Below the pieces are notes generated by a model. It was not told the origin of the DNA. It did no database searches and worked only from the letters and a program-made list of their open reading frames with translations. A program made the translations under genes and the position numbers. 64,000 nt of DNA from Neofusicoccum parvum (lineage: Eukaryota; Ascomycota; Dothideomycetes; Botryosphaeriales; Botryosphaeriaceae): assembly GCA_020912385.1 (NCBI GenBank), contig CP087221.1:186001-250000 (forward strand), in the 5' to 3' direction. Of the stretch, positions 35,969 to 48,124 are shown piece after piece (position 1 is the first letter of the stretch; every line of letters begins with the position of its first letter).

Positions 35969-36991
35969 GGATCAGCCAGCTAACGCGCCGAGGAACAGGC
36001 CAACGGATGAACCTACTCGTCTGGCTTTTGCTCAATTATTTCGTGGCGTATAATCTCGTCAAGAATGGCCAGACCGTCCTGCATAGAGAACACCGACGTT
36101 TTCGTGTACACTTGTCTGAGGTGGCGTCAGCTTACGGACTGTGCCTCAATCGAATGACCAACTTGCAGTCGGCCACTCCGAGATCACTCACTCTATCCGC
36201 CTGATTTCGGCATCGTAGTCTTCAATGCGAGCCATAGAGACAACCTGGCCGATTCCCCCACAGATCTCATCTGTCATGTGGGCTTCCATTCTTGGTTTCC
36301 TCGGGGTCGCCGCTGTCGTTTCGGTTTCGGAGTCGCCGTCACACCTTGGTTCCTCGAGCGTTAAGGACGACAATACGCTGAAAAGGCGGTCTGGACAGTT
36401 CTCAAAGCGAGCCGCATTCTCCGACCGGTGAGTACTTGGTGGAGCAACTAGCCAGCTACGGATCTCCCAAGGCTGTAGCTACGCGGTTGCGCAATTCTGT
36501 TGCTGCCTGTCAGCTACCCTTGTATGGTTCTAGCGAATAGCGATCGAGCAACCTACAGGGGGTTGCGAACCCCGAAGCGCGCTCTCGAATCCATTCCCAA
36601 ACCTGTGTAGCACACATACCCAAGTGATACTTTGAAATGTTGACAAATGCAGAAAATAAAATCCTGTTTCTGCTGACATTATTGGGTAGCTGTATATCGG
36701 AAGGGCACAGTGACATATTGCGAATTGCGCCTGAGACTTCGTTAGAAAAAGAAGGCAGTAGAAACGGCTTAGCCTTACAATTGACCGGTAATTGCGAGAA
36801 AATGGCTCTGGCCCACTTTCTTGACCGCTGTCAAAGTACCCATTTGGATGCAGAAGTGCACTAACCACAATGCCAAAGATGCCAGAGCTTTCAAATTGAA
36901 GTCAGACAAAGCGCATCATGTAAGAGAAATGATATCTTTCTTCTACAAATATCAAATCCATCATTACCTATAATAAGAACTCAAAGCCTAG
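35969..36991. other. intergenic, no supported gene
   Basis: About 1 kb between the start of the zinc-finger-like gene and the end of the next minus-strand gene. Short frames only (for example 36225-36431), with no family match and no RNA that I can see. Confidence 0.55.
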
Positions 36992-38296
36992 CTATGCAGT
37001 CGCCTGCTGCTGCAGCGTCGCCGCCAATGCCGGCGGCATATCCGCCGTCCCATCGTCCGGCACGGGCGGCGCCGTGATGCCACCCTCCCAAGAGCCCCCC
37101 TCTTTCGTCCAGTCCACATGCCCCGTCGACGTTGTCCGCAGGATGGTGGCCGAGAAGCTTGTCAGCTTCGGACAGCTCTCCTCAAGTTTCCGCATGTCGT
37201 CTGCGGACGGGAAGGTGTGGTTCAGGGCGTGGCGGCGGGGGTTCATGACCTGCGTTTTCCATGTGTCAGCTCTGCTATCGCAAAGCGCATGTGGGCCTCA
37301 TTGTTTGGGGACGGTGAGACTTACGGCCATGGAGAACTCCAGCGTGGGGTTCCCTATGATCTCGACGCGCTCGATCTCCGGGCAATTCTTGAGCGCCTCC
37401 ATCAGGCGGTCTTTGCACTTCTCCGTCGGCTCGATCTCCAGGGTTATGCTAATCATAAGCAACCCTGTGTGCTTCTTAAGCACTGTCTCCAAGTCATCGA
37501 CAGTAAAGGTGTAGAGTGTTGTATTGAGAGCACGTAAGCCTATCGGTGCTGTCTTCTCGTTGGTCAAAGTGTAGACAAGGTGGTTCGCTGAGCTCTTATG
37601 GAATGCCATTACGCCCTCAGGCTTCTGCTTGACATCGCCTTCCTCTGTGACGTTTGTCGGATCCTCAGGGTCATCAGTGTTATCCGGCGCCGCGATGTTG
37701 AAGCTGCACATGACCAAGCTCGGATTGATGAACGCCGGCAGCTCTTCCGCGGGTATGCGGCGCAAGAAGTCCTCGTCCTCATGGCGGAAAGTATAGTTAA
37801 ACTGCAGGAACATGAGTTGGTCCTCCTTGGCGCGAGCGCTCAGCTTCTCGCCGACAGACTGGAAAAAGCCGGGTCGCGCAAATACATCGAGCAGCTGGAT
37901 AGCGCGCAGCTCTTTGAGCTTGTCGAAGAAGGCGACCGCGTCTTCCTGCGCCTCGGCCGTGATGCCGCACAGTAGCTGGCTGTATGCGTCGAAGCTGCGC
38001 ACGTGCGGTAGCGCGTCCGCCAGCGCTGACAGGAAGCCTGGCGCGTAGCCCAGCGAGAAGAGCTCGAGTGTCAGGCTCTGGATGCCTTGCGGAAGCGGCG
38101 GGACGGGTGTGAAGCTCTCGAGCTGCTTGGGGTACTCGTCGATTTTGATGTCCGACGTCAGTGTCAGCGCCTTGAGCACTTGCGCCTCCGGCGGGAAGTT
38201 CGGGATGGCGAAGCTTTGGAGCGGGATTTGCGCGCCTTGGGCCAGCGAGGGGTTCACAGGCTCCTGAGCGGCAGCCTGGGGGTCAAGTTCAGCCAT
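36992..38296 (-). CDS. conserved-looking protein of unknown function
   Basis: Two exons, 38296-37325 and 37249-36992, with a 75-bp intron (GTAAGT...ACGCAG), give 409 aa. I do not recognise a family. The protein is soluble and mostly alpha/beta in feel, with regularly spaced leucine-rich segments (VLKALTLTSDIKID, IQSLTLELFSLGY, LKELRAIQLLDVF, DLETVLKKHTGLLMISITLEI, CPEIERVEIIGNP). That pattern hints at a leucine-rich-repeat-like fold of the kind fungal genomes often carry behind an F-box, but no F-box is visible. No signal peptide or membrane span. The ATG at 38296 is preferred to one at 38353 because the intervening residues look like leader. The next gene is SLU7 on the same strand. Confidence 0.8.
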
Positions 38297-39025
38297 CTTT
38301 GTGGGCTTGAAGACGAGAGGTGGAGCGAGCAATTGCTTGTGCGGGGAGAACAATTGTTTCGAAGGAGGGGGGGAGAATGACGGAGGCTGACGGAGGGGTC
38401 GCCGTGGTATTTAAAGAAGTGTCGGAAAGAAGGCATGGCAGGTCTGTCGAGGCCCTCAAGTCCGGGGGCAGGACATGCGGGGAAGGCATCATAATGACCG
38501 GGTTGAGGCGGATGCTGGTGCGGAGAGGCTCGTGTGATGGGCCTGTTGTTGGTTCGAATGCTGGGCGCGGAGGGGCTATGCGGCGGGGACCCTGCGATCA
38601 AAATGCGGGGAAAGCTCTCTACCGGGGGCTGCCATGACTCGTCCGTTTGCGCGCCGCTTGCGTACCTGGCCTAGCCTTCCAGGGCTGCAGTAGTTGTAGG
38701 AATTATTCGGAGGAGCACGAGTGGCCCGGACGCCTATCCGCCCGTTCCTATGTCTGTGGCGTAGCTGTAGCACCTGGTGTGGAGTGGGCAGCGCTGCCGA
38801 TGACGCACTTTTCGTCCAATCGGATACGTTGATAGCGACCAGCAACGTGAGCTTGGACTGTGAACGGTGGGATATCATTTACAATTCTAAGCTTTGTGTA
38901 GAAGCTTGGTGACAGCTCATTGCTGGCTTATCGACTTTCGATATGAAATGCATCGACGTGACGCGGGCTGATCCTGTAAACGCCAGACCCCGACCCTTTT
39001 GGAGACAAAGACCATGCCACCCAGA
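38297..39025. other. intergenic gap
   Basis: Upstream region of the unknown gene ending at 36992 and 3' flank of SLU7. One ggttcgaat stretch at 38552 recalls a tRNA T-loop, but no cloverleaf can be built around it. I see no gene. Confidence 0.55.
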
Positions 39026-40477
39026 TTACTCAAGCAGCTCATCTTTTCCGAGCATTCTTGCCATAGGATCATCCGCGGAAAGTTTTTTCCGCCTGTACTC
39101 CTCCATCTCTTCCTCCGTAATTCCGTCCGTCATTTCCGCGAGCGTCCTCTTCTTTGCCTTGGCGTCTTCCTTGGCCTTCTGATCCCGATCGACAGCGTTC
39201 GGCACGTGCTCCTCCAATGTCTCTTCCTGTTTCCAGGCAATCTCCTTGGGGACCTCGTCCACGTCTGCACCGGTCTTGCGACGCTCTGCTTCCTCAAAAG
39301 CCTTTTTACCAGCCTCGCCTGTGCAGTAGCTGTTTTTGACTGTAGAGTGACAGCATGCGTAGCCCCACTGAAAGTTCGACCACCAGCTGCCCCAAACCGA
39401 CTTATGGTTGTTGATGAAGACGTCCTCCGGGTACTTTGACTTGGCCTTGGTCTTTGGTAGACCTTTGATGCGTCCCTTTTCATCGTACTCAACAAATTTC
39501 TCGTTCTCGATGACGGCAGCATCTTTCATGGGAGCATCTTGTAAGTGCTCTGAGCCACCGTACTTCTCAAGTAATTCCTTCTTTCTTGCTGCACGCTTCG
39601 CCTCTACCTCCTCTTGCTCCTTCTTCCGGAAGAACTCGCCTGACGTAGGATTTGCCTGGAGATGGACCTGGTTCCTCTCACCACGCTGCTGCGACTCCCA
39701 CGCAAGTCTTTGTGCCCTCTCAAACTCAGCTGCGTCGCCCGAAGCCTTCATGAAGCCTTCCTCGGCCACCAGTGCGGCCGACTTGTCCGCTGTTGCCCCG
39801 CTGTCGACCATAGATCTTGTCTTCGGGTCGTACTTGGCCGAGTCGAGATCGAGGTTGAGCAGATATTTGGCGGTATCTTCACGAATGCGGAGATTACGCG
39901 TGGATGTGGGTTGTTTTCTGCCCATGTCGGCTTCGGCCTCGTATTTGGCGCCCTCCTCATCGCCCTCCTCATCATCGTCACCCTCCTTCTGATCGTCCCC
40001 CTTCAGCTTGCGCCTCATTTCCTCCATCTCGTTGTACTCCTCGATGACGGCATTGTACTCGGAGGGATCGTAGCCGTTCCAGCGGTCCCGCTTGGCGTCC
40101 CAACCCATATTGACATCTTGCACGATCTCATCGGCTTCGATGTTCTTGCCAGTCCAGCGCGCGCCGGCTTTGCGCGGGCGGCTCAGGCAGTCTTTGGCCT
40201 TGTGGGTCATGGCGCCACAGTTCTCGCAGGCACCCTTGCGGAACTTGGTGGCAGCAGGGCCGGCCTTCTTGCCACGGTCGTACCATTTGGACTGAGCGGA
40301 CTCAAGTGCAGACTTCTGTAGACGCTGGTGCTCGAGGTAGTCGTTGGCGGAGGCGGCGGAGGGATCGTCGTTGTCGTCGGTGATGTAGAACGGCTTCTTG
40401 GCGATGAAGCTGGGGATGTACTCGTTGCGCTCCTTGTTGGCGGCCTCGGCCGGCTTGCGCGGCTGTCCGGGCGGCAT
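39026..40477 (-). CDS. SLU7: pre-mRNA splicing factor Slu7
   Basis: A second-step spliceosomal factor involved in 3' splice-site choice, nuclear. Intronless, 483 aa. The zinc knuckle [14 protein letters not shown] is complete (Cys84, Cys87, His92, Cys97; CX2CX4HX4C). Before it sits [15 protein letters not shown]; after it the Slu7 core with [16 protein letters not shown] and [18 protein letters not shown]. The C-terminal half has the YGGSEHL block, [19 protein letters not shown] and [15 protein letters not shown], all conserved in the family. The start at 40477 fits the usual MPP-type N-terminus; the frame runs further upstream without a better ATG. It is divergent from REV3, with 316 bp between start codons. 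Confidence 0.96.
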   Translation of the reverse strand: MPPGQPRKPAEAANKERNEYIPSFIAKKPFYITDDNDDPSAASANDYLEHQRLQKSALESAQSKWYDRGKKAGPAATKFRKGACENCGAMTHKAKDCLSRPRKAGARWTGKNIEADEIVQDVNMGWDAKRDRWNGYDPSEYNAVIEEYNEMEEMRRKLKGDDQKEGDDDEEGDEEGAKYEAEADMGRKQPTSTRNLRIREDTAKYLLNLDLDSAKYDPKTRSMVDSGATADKSAALVAEEGFMKASGDAAEFERAQRLAWESQQRGERNQVHLQANPTSGEFFRKKEQEEVEAKRAARKKELLEKYGGSEHLQDAPMKDAAVIENEKFVEYDEKGRIKGLPKTKAKSKYPEDVFINNHKSVWGSWWSNFQWGYACCHSTVKNSYCTGEAGKKAFEEAERRKTGADVDEVPKEIAWKQEETLEEHVPNAVDRDQKAKEDAKAKKRTLAEMTDGITEEEMEEYRRKKLSADDPMARMLGKDELLE

Positions 40478-40793
40478 GGTGGGCTCTGCGGGCGGCTGCG
40501 GCGGCTGGCGCGAGGAGCTGAAGGGTGTTGGCGGCGGAGGTCGAAAGTTGCGGCCGAGGACGCGATGCTGGCGGACGGCTGCTGCCTGACTCGCGTGGCT
40601 GCTCTGGCGCGTCGGCGGCACGTCAACCCCAATCAGCCTCCGCTCGCCGCCAACACAAACACAACGCGCTCTCGCCTGCGCGCCCTTCTCCTGCGCGTTC
40701 TCCGGGCTGCTCTGCTGCGACATCCCCGCGCACCATGCTCCCCGTCTTCCACGACACCTCCGCCACCACACCCCTCGACCGGCTCCGGCCTTG
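40478..40793. promoter_or_regulatory. short divergent promoter, SLU7/REV3
   Basis: The start codons of SLU7 (-) and REV3 (+) are 316 bp apart. The region is C-rich on the plus strand nearer REV3. No TATA box is evident. Shared control of a splicing factor and a translesion polymerase is possible but cannot be read from the sequence. Confidence 0.6.
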
Positions 40794-43700
40794 ATGGACG
40801 TCTTCCGCTTTCGCCTGAATTGTGTCGACCACTATCAGGCTTCTCCGACAGAATTCGACCCGAAGCTGCACCGCGAACTGGGCCTGCCGTCGCAGCGACA
40901 GAATGCGTACCAGCTGCCCGTCATCCGCGTCTTTGGCGCCACCGAGACCGGCCAGAAGGTCTGCGCGCATATCCACGGCGCACTGCCGTACCTCTACCTA
41001 GAGTACGACGGGAGCTTGGAGCCGGACGCAGGTAAGCATGATCTGGGTCGCATTTTGGGCGCGCACTGATCTCCGCAGTGACCGCATACATTCAAAGCCT
41101 GCGCATCTCCATTGACCATGCGCTTGCCGTCAGCTACCGCCGAAATGCGTACGATGGCAAATCCGTCTTTGTTGGCCACATCAGTCTCGTTAAAGGCGTC
41201 CCGTTCTATGGATACCACGTTGGATACAAATGCTTCCTCAAGATCTACCTGCTCAATCCTTTGAACATGACTCGGTTGGCCGACCTGTTGCAGCAGGGCG
41301 CTATACTGGCCAAGGTCATGCAGCCCTACGAGAGCCACCTACAATACCTCTTGCAGTGGATGTGCGACTACAACCTTTACGGATGCGCATACATTGACTG
41401 CGTCAAAGTCAAGTTTCGCGACCCTGTACCGGACTATCTGGAAATGAACAATCCGGCCCACAAGTGGCACGACAGATCAATATCCTCGAATTGGATATCG
41501 AATGAGGACAACCTCCCACGCCAAAGTCACTGCTCTATTGAAGTGGATCTATGCGTGCAGGATATCCTAAATCGGAAAGAGATCCGCGCGAGACCCATTC
41601 ACCACGACTTCATGGAACGATTCAACCATCTGGCCCCTGACGAGAAGTTCGTGCATTCTATGGCTGGTCTTTGGAAAGACGAGACCCTTAGGCGAAAACG
41701 CAGGATGGGTCTTACCGATCCTTCTAGCAGCCCCTTTCCTCCTGAGGTCCTCGTGTCCATGTCTGCAGATCCACGAGATATCAGCAAGGGTGGATGGATC
41801 CACGAAGAGGAATACCGAGAAATGATAGAGAAGCTAGTGAATGAGGAAAGGAAAAGATTTGATGGAACCAGCACCGGATTCGATCAGTTCATCAAGCCTG
41901 ACCCTCGACACTCAGAAATCAAAACTGTTTTGGAAAGTGTCGAGGATTTATATCCCGAACAACTGGAAACCTTCCATGCCTCCCAAAAACCAGTATCCCA
42001 TGGCGCCGAGTGTGCAGACGACATGCCCGCACCGCTAGTCAACGAAGAGAACATTACGAGAGTCAACGAAGGGGACAGCGCATATAACTCTGATGAAGAC
42101 ATCGCGAAAGAGACGGCACTCACTCAGGCGGCAAGACGCTTGAATGACTTGGAGATTGAAGCTGGGGAAAGGAACGATGAGCAGGGTACTGACCAGGACG
42201 AATCTCGTCCTGATGGAGATCAGTATGGAGATTATTTCCAAGGCCTGGAGGACCCTGTGGAACCCATGTTCAGTGACGATGGGGAGGAATCCATCAACTC
42301 AGAGGATGAGTTTGGTAGTCTTGACGACGATTTCTTTGACAACTCTCTTCAACCAGTTGGCCATAAACATGACTTGGTATCCGTAGCAGGGAACCCTGCT
42401 AAACGGCAGAAACTTCTCAGTACTGCGGGAGATAATGCCACGCGTGCGAGTAATCGAATGAGCAACAGTAGCTCTCCTACGAATTCATCACCCTTGAAAT
42501 CAATGCTCTCATCAAGGCGGGTCGCCTTCAATGACAACATTGACGATCCAGAACCAAGCAGCAGTCCCCGGAAGAGCCTTAGCCAGAATATGGGCGCGAG
42601 TCAGTCGTCCCAGGGTAGCATCAAGGCACAGGGTTTGCACGGGCCAAATACACTCTCCTTCCCTGTCGTCAAGAACCCCGCCGATCCTGAGACTGCCCTC
42701 CGCCTGAGCCAACGTAGTGGATGGTCCAATTCGCAAAAGTCACCTCATACTCCTTCAAAATCTTCATCGCCGGACAAAGCAAAGAACTTTCCGTATACGC
42801 CATGGAGCAACGGCAAGTCAGCCACTAGTGCCGCATCAAGCGATCCTGCGGTCTCATCTCAAGTTCTGCAAATGGCTGCCCAGCTCAAAACAGATTTCCC
42901 GATCTCAAGTGGAACCCGTGTGCTCTGTTTTGCTCAAATTCCTCCAATAGCCGATACGGTATCCGACACGATGCTTGAGTACGGATTGCCGCCTATCATT
43001 TATCAAGATGCTTACTACAGTGACGAACGCGATGTCCCAGAAAGGACTCGTGAGTACGCTGGTAAGGAATTCAAGCTCGAAAGCACTACTGTCCCATTTC
43101 TACCGCCTTTTGATTCAACCGGTATCTCACCTGCAAACTTCGGAGACAAGCCAGGCGTGGTCGTAGACAAGGCCAAAGAGGATGCTAAGCATCGGCGACG
43201 TGGCAAGAAATGCTCGTTGCTGAACTGGGAGTTTGCCGCCATGCCCCCAACTTACTCTGAAGTGGAGCAGTGGCTCGAACGAGAATATCAAGATGAAGCA
43301 GCATCCGACAGCGGAGAAGAGGATGCGGATGTCCTTGCAAACCAGCAGAAGAAAATGAGGGCGAAAGCGCAAGTTTCTCAGATTGAAGGACCAACTCAAA
43401 AGAATAGGCACGGCTTCAAGTTCTCCCAGAAACAGAAATCGACAAGTGTGAAGCACGAGACGCAATACATGAGCATCATGAGTCTCGAAGTTCACGTCAA
43501 TACCCGTGGCACTTTCCTACCGGACCCAGCAGAGGATGAGATAGCATGCATCTTCTGGTGTATACAAGCCGATGACGACGAAGTGGATGGTCTGCACCTT
43601 GGTGTTCTGGCACTATCGAGTGAGGATGGAATTGCCAAGAAGATGGCCCGTCACCTTGATGTCGAAGTACAGTACGAAGAGGACGAACTCGAACTCATCA

Positions 43701-46024
43701 ATAAAATGGTTGACATCGTGCGGGAGCTCGATCCGGACATCCTGACTGGTTACGAGGTCCACAACAGCTCTTGGGGCTATGCCATGGAGCGCGCTCGGCT
43801 GAAATACGAGTACAATATCTGTGACGAGTTCTCGCGCATGAAGTCTCAATCTCACGGCCACTTTGGGAAAGAAGCTGATCGATGGGGCTTTACCAAAACG
43901 TCTACCATTCGAATTACAGGCCGGCACATGATCAACATCTGGCGCGCGATGCGTGGAGAGTTGAACTTGCTCCAATACACGATGGAGAACGTCGCCTTCC
44001 ATCTGCTTCACAGGAGGATCCCCCACTTCACGCACCAGGACTTGACGAAATGGTACCAGAGCGGCATGCCTCGAGATTTGGCCAAGGTTCTTGACTACTT
44101 CTTGTCGCGTGTCCAGATCAACCTCGATATTCTCGAAGCCAATGAGATCATCCCGCGAACGAGTGAACAAGCGCGCCTCTTGGGTGTTGATTTCTTTTCA
44201 GTCATCTCCAGAGGGTCCCAGTTCAAAGTCGAGTCCCTTATGTTCCGGATCGCCAAGCCGGAAAACTTCGTTTTACCTTCTCCCTCTCGTAAGCAAGTCG
44301 GCCAACAGAACGCTTTGGAGTGTCTACCCCTTGTCATGGAGCCACAGAGTGCTTTCTACAACAGCCCTCTTCTGGTCTTGGATTTCCAGTCTCTCTACCC
44401 TTCCGTGATGATCGCGTACAATTACTGCTACTCTACCTTCCTTGGACGCGTAGTCGGCTGGCGTGGGCAGAACAAGATGGGTTTTACAGACTTCAAACGT
44501 GAGCCTCAATTACTTGAGCTCGTCAAGGACTACGTCAACGTCGCACCCAACGGAATTATGTACGTCAAGCCAGAGATGCGGAAGTCACTCCTGGCAAAGA
44601 TGCTTGGCGAGATCCTCGAAACGCGCGTTATGGTCAAGAGCGGCATGAAGGTGGACAAGGACGACAAGACATTACAACAGCTACTGCACAACAGGCAGCT
44701 CGCGCTTAAACTCATTGCAAACGTCACATACGGCTACACGTCAGCCTCCTTTAGTGGCCGCATGCCGTGCTCGGAGATCGCAGATAGTATCGTCCAAACC
44801 GGCCGGGAGACTCTGGAGAAAGCCATCGCCCTCATTCATTCTGTCAAGAGATGGGGCGCTGAAGTTGTCTACGGCGACACCGACTCACTGTTTGTATACC
44901 TACCAGGCCGCACGCGCGACCAAGCTTTCACAATCGGCGAAGAGATCGCCACCGCCGTCACCGAACGCAACCCTCGCCCGGTCAAGCTCAAATTCGAGAA
45001 AGTCTACCACCCCTGCGTTCTCCTCGCCAAGAAGCGCTACGTCGGCTTCAAGTACGAATCACGCACGCAGCAAGAACCCGAATTCGACGCCAAGGGTATC
45101 GAAACCGTGCGCCGCGACGGCACGCCGGCGGAGCAGAAGATCGAAGAGAAAGCCCTCAAACTCCTCTTCCGCACGCAGGACCTCAGCCAAGTCAAAGCAT
45201 ACTTCCAAGCCCAGTGCAGCAAGATCATGCAAGGGCGCATCAGCATCCAGGACTTCCTCTTCGCCCGCGAAGTCAAGCTGGGCACCTACTCGGACAAGGG
45301 GCCGGGCCCGGCCGGCGCGCTCATCGCCACGCGCCGCATGCTGGCGGACCCGCGGGCGGAGCCGCAGTACGGCGAGCGCGTGCCGTACGCGGTGGTGACG
45401 GGGGCGCCGGGCGCGCGGCTCGTCGACCGCTGCGTGGCGCCCGAGGCGCTGCTGGCCGACGACGGGCTCGAGCTCGACGCCGAGTACTACATCTCGAAGA
45501 ACCTGATCCCGCCGCTCGAGCGCATCTTCAACCTCGTGGGCGCGAACGTGCGCGGCTGGTTCGACGAGATGCCGAAGGTGCAGCGGGTGAGGAACGTCGT
45601 GGCGGATGGCAGCGGCGGCGGCGGCGGCGGGGCCGCGGGCGTCAAGAAGACGCTGGAGAACTACATGCAGTCCGGCGCCTGCCTGCTCTGCCGGAAGAAG
45701 TTGGAGCGCAGGCAGCAGCAGGGTGGTGGTGGAGGAGGCGAGCTGCTGCTGCCGCTCTGCGAGCGGTGTCTGGCGAAGCCGCACACGGCGCTCCTGGAAC
45801 TGCGGACGAGGCAGCAGCGCGCGGAGAGGAGGGCGCAGGATATTGATAGCGTCTGCAGGAGCTGCGAGGGGAGTGCTTTCGGCGAGGAGGTGAGGTGTGA
45901 TAGCAGGGATTGTCCGGTGTTTTACTCGAGGGTCAGGGTCAAGGCGGAGGTGAGGAGCGCCAGGGGTGGATTGAATGGGGTGGTGAAGGCGTTGGAGGAG
46001 AGGCTGGAAGGGTTGGAGTGGTAG
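40794..46024 (+). CDS. REV3: DNA polymerase zeta catalytic subunit Rev3
   Basis: A B-family translesion polymerase that extends from damaged templates in the nucleus. Exons are 40794-41031 and 41079-46024 (47-bp intron), giving 1,727 aa. The N-terminal domain is [16 protein letters not shown] and VIRVFGAT...[17 protein letters not shown], typical for Rev3. A long variable middle part (about 330-660) is Ser/Asp-rich. The degenerate exonuclease region follows, then polymerase motif A (DFQSLYPS, Asp at about 1181), motif B ([17 protein letters not shown]), and motif C (YGDTDS, Asp at about 1346 and 1348), all intact. The C-terminus has the CysA finger (from about 1614) and CysB (CRSC...[10 protein letters not shown], expected to bind a 4Fe-4S cluster and Rev7/Pol31-type partners). 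Between the polymerase and CysA a Gly-rich linker is encoded by GGC repeats. Confidence 0.97.
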
Positions 46025-46747
46025 GTGGAGGTGCTCTTGCGTGTATGAAGTGGCTTGGGTAGTCTGGAGAGTTGAGTCACGATGGCTGTGGTATGGTATT
46101 GCTTTTGCCCCCTTGATTCCGGGGATCGAGTAACGTCTGTAATGTTTTATGCTATTGGTTTTAGATTGCGGTTCAGCCGCATCAAACTAGAAAGAAGTTG
46201 CAATAAGGTTTTAGTTGCCTCCCGCTAGAAACCTCGACGTCAGCCGCTAATCACGCGCCATTACTTAACACCAAAGCAAGGGAATAAGGACGAGAGTCTT
46301 CCCGGATTATATTAGTCGTGATAATACGATCCCGAGATCTCAGATACGACCGACACGAGGAGTGAAAGATCGTTCCGAACGACCTCAGCCCGTCAGCACT
46401 AAACGGGCGGGAAGGGAAAGGTGAGTCAAACACAGGGCTGAAGTCCAGCACGCGAACCCCGCTTTGTTCCCGTCTCTTGATTCCTGCTCCGACAAACCTA
46501 TTTTTTTCAGCTTCGGGCAAAACTCTGGAGATCTCGTGGTGCTGTGCTCAACCGTTTTCTTCCGAAAGGGGTCAACGGCGTTATGGGAGCGCATCACTTC
46601 CGTTTTCAGAAGGAGTGGTTGTTCTGCTATAAAGGGAGCGAGCGTGATAGTTTCACCACCATTCTAGCTGTAGCTTAACTCTGAGGACCAAGGAGTGTAT
46701 GAACAGATTAAAAAATCAATTCAATTCGACGAAGAACATAAACCACG
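46025..46747. other. intergenic gap
   Basis: The 3' flank of REV3 (A/T-richer from 46130) and the promoter of the beta-lactamase-like gene. No gene is seen. Confidence 0.6.
46628..46633 (+). promoter_or_regulatory. TATA box of the hydrolase gene
   Basis: TATAAA followed by G, 115 bp before the start codon at 46748. It is one of the few clear TATA elements in the window and is placed as expected for a regulated fungal promoter with a leader of about 80-90 bases. Confidence 0.5.
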
Positions 46748-48124
46748 ATGTCTTCGTTCGAAGAACTTATCGACAAAGCCACCACCCCAGGTGATGACCA
46801 AATAATGCAGGGAGTGCTCCTACACGCTATCGACAGGAAAGGTACACTAGAGCACCCATCCATTCGTACTATTGCAACTACTACAGCATCTTTTCCCTCA
46901 CCTCCAGAAAAACGCCCCTTACTAACCTCTCAACACGAAGGCAACGACATCTACAAACGCGCCGCCGGCACCTCCGCCCTCGGGCCCACCTCCCCACCCA
47001 TCTCCTTCACAAACACCATCCGCCTCGCCTCCTGCACCAAGCTCGTCACCACCATCGCCGCCCTCCAATGCGTCGAGCGCGGCCTCCTAGCCCTCGACGC
47101 GCCCCTCGACGCCCTCCTCCCCGAACTCTGCAGCCAGCCCATCATCACCTCCTACAACGCCGCCTCCTCCGCCGCCGCCGCCTCCCTCACCTTCGCGCAG
47201 AGGACAAAGCCGCTCACGCTCCGCCACCTACTAACGCACACCAGCGGCGTCGGCTACGACACACTGCAGCCGGCGCTGCGCGCGCACCGCGCCAGCCGCG
47301 GCGAGGCCGGGCAGACGACGACGCCGTCTGCCGCCATCGCCACGGCGTTCGGCGTCCCGCTGCTGTTCGAGCCCGGCGACGGCTGGGCGTACGGCGGCGG
47401 CCTGGACTGGGCGGGCGTGGCCGTCGAGCGCGCGCTGCGGGCCGGCGGCGGCGGCGGCGAGCTCGAGGACTGCGTGCGGGAGCGCGTGTTCGGTCCGCTG
47501 GGGCTGCGCGACTCGACGTTTCGGCTGGAGAGGAGGGAGGGCGTGCGCGAGCGGTTGGTCGAGATGGCGCTGAAGAGTGGGGGCGGCGCGGTGCATGGGG
47601 TTGAGGGCGTGGAGGGGCTGGTGCCGGCGGAGGGGGCGATGGTCGGGTTGGCGGATCCGGTGGCGGAGTGTTTGGGCGGGAGCGGGTTGTATAGCAGCGT
47701 GCCGGACTTCCTGGCGTTGCTGCGGGATCTGCTGGCGCCGGAGCCGAGGTTGTTGAGGAAGGAGACGGTGGATCAGATGTTCGAGCCGCAGATGGAGAGA
47801 GGTGGGAAGGCGCAGGAGATGTTGGCCGGGAACCCGTGGATGTACTCGTCGATGACGGGCGGCGCGACGCAGGAGGGGACGGAGGTGAATTTTGGGATGG
47901 GTGGGTTGCTGATTATGAGTGATTTGGAGGGTTGGGGTGCGAGGACGACTGGAACCCTTACTTGGGGAGGGAATGGGAATCTGATCTGGTTTGCTAATAG
48001 AGAAGCCAGAGGTGGCGATGGGATCGCGGCGTTGTTTGGTGGTCAGGTGTTGCCAGCCGGCGATGCGGACGTGCAGGTGTTGATCAAGGCGTTCTTGCAG
48101 GAAGTTTGGAGAAGATCAGGGTGA
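46748..48124 (+). CDS. class-C beta-lactamase-like serine hydrolase
   Basis: A serine hydrolase of the beta-lactamase/EstB/LovD fold, acting as an esterase or transacylase; cytosolic, since no signal peptide is seen. The frame is open over 458 codons, but I favour an in-frame 99-bp intron at 46842-46940 (GTACAC donor, ACTAAC branch site, AG acceptor). Its removal joins AIDRKG directly to NDIYKRAAG, as family members read, and gives 425 aa. The catalytic SxxK is SCTK (Ser codon at 47030), in LASCTKLVT. HLLTHTSGVGYD is the next conserved block, the YxG-type Tyr is in YGGGLDWAG, and GPLGLRDSTF and SGLYSSVPDFLALL follow. The C-terminal TWGGNGNLIWFANRE replaces the HTG/KTG box, as in fungal LovD-like enzymes. 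The promoter has a clear TATA box. The substrate is unknown. Confidence 0.88.
   Translation: MSSFEELIDKATTPGDDQIMQGVLLHAIDRKGTLEHPSIRTIATTTASFPSPPEKRPLLTSQHEGNDIYKRAAGTSALGPTSPPISFTNTIRLASCTKLVTTIAALQCVERGLLALDAPLDALLPELCSQPIITSYNAASSAAAASLTFAQRTKPLTLRHLLTHTSGVGYDTLQPALRAHRASRGEAGQTTTPSAAIATAFGVPLLFEPGDGWAYGGGLDWAGVAVERALRAGGGGGELEDCVRERVFGPLGLRDSTFRLERREGVRERLVEMALKSGGGAVHGVEGVEGLVPAEGAMVGLADPVAECLGGSGLYSSVPDFLALLRDLLAPEPRLLRKETVDQMFEPQMERGGKAQEMLAGNPWMYSSMTGGATQEGTEVNFGMGGLLIMSDLEGWGARTTGTLTWGGNGNLIWFANREARGGDGIAALFGGQVLPAGDADVQVLIKAFLQEVWRRSG

Noticed and set aside
38552..38570. ggttcgaat resembling a tRNA T-loop
   Set aside because: No pairing T-stem, anticodon arm or acceptor stem can be drawn around it.
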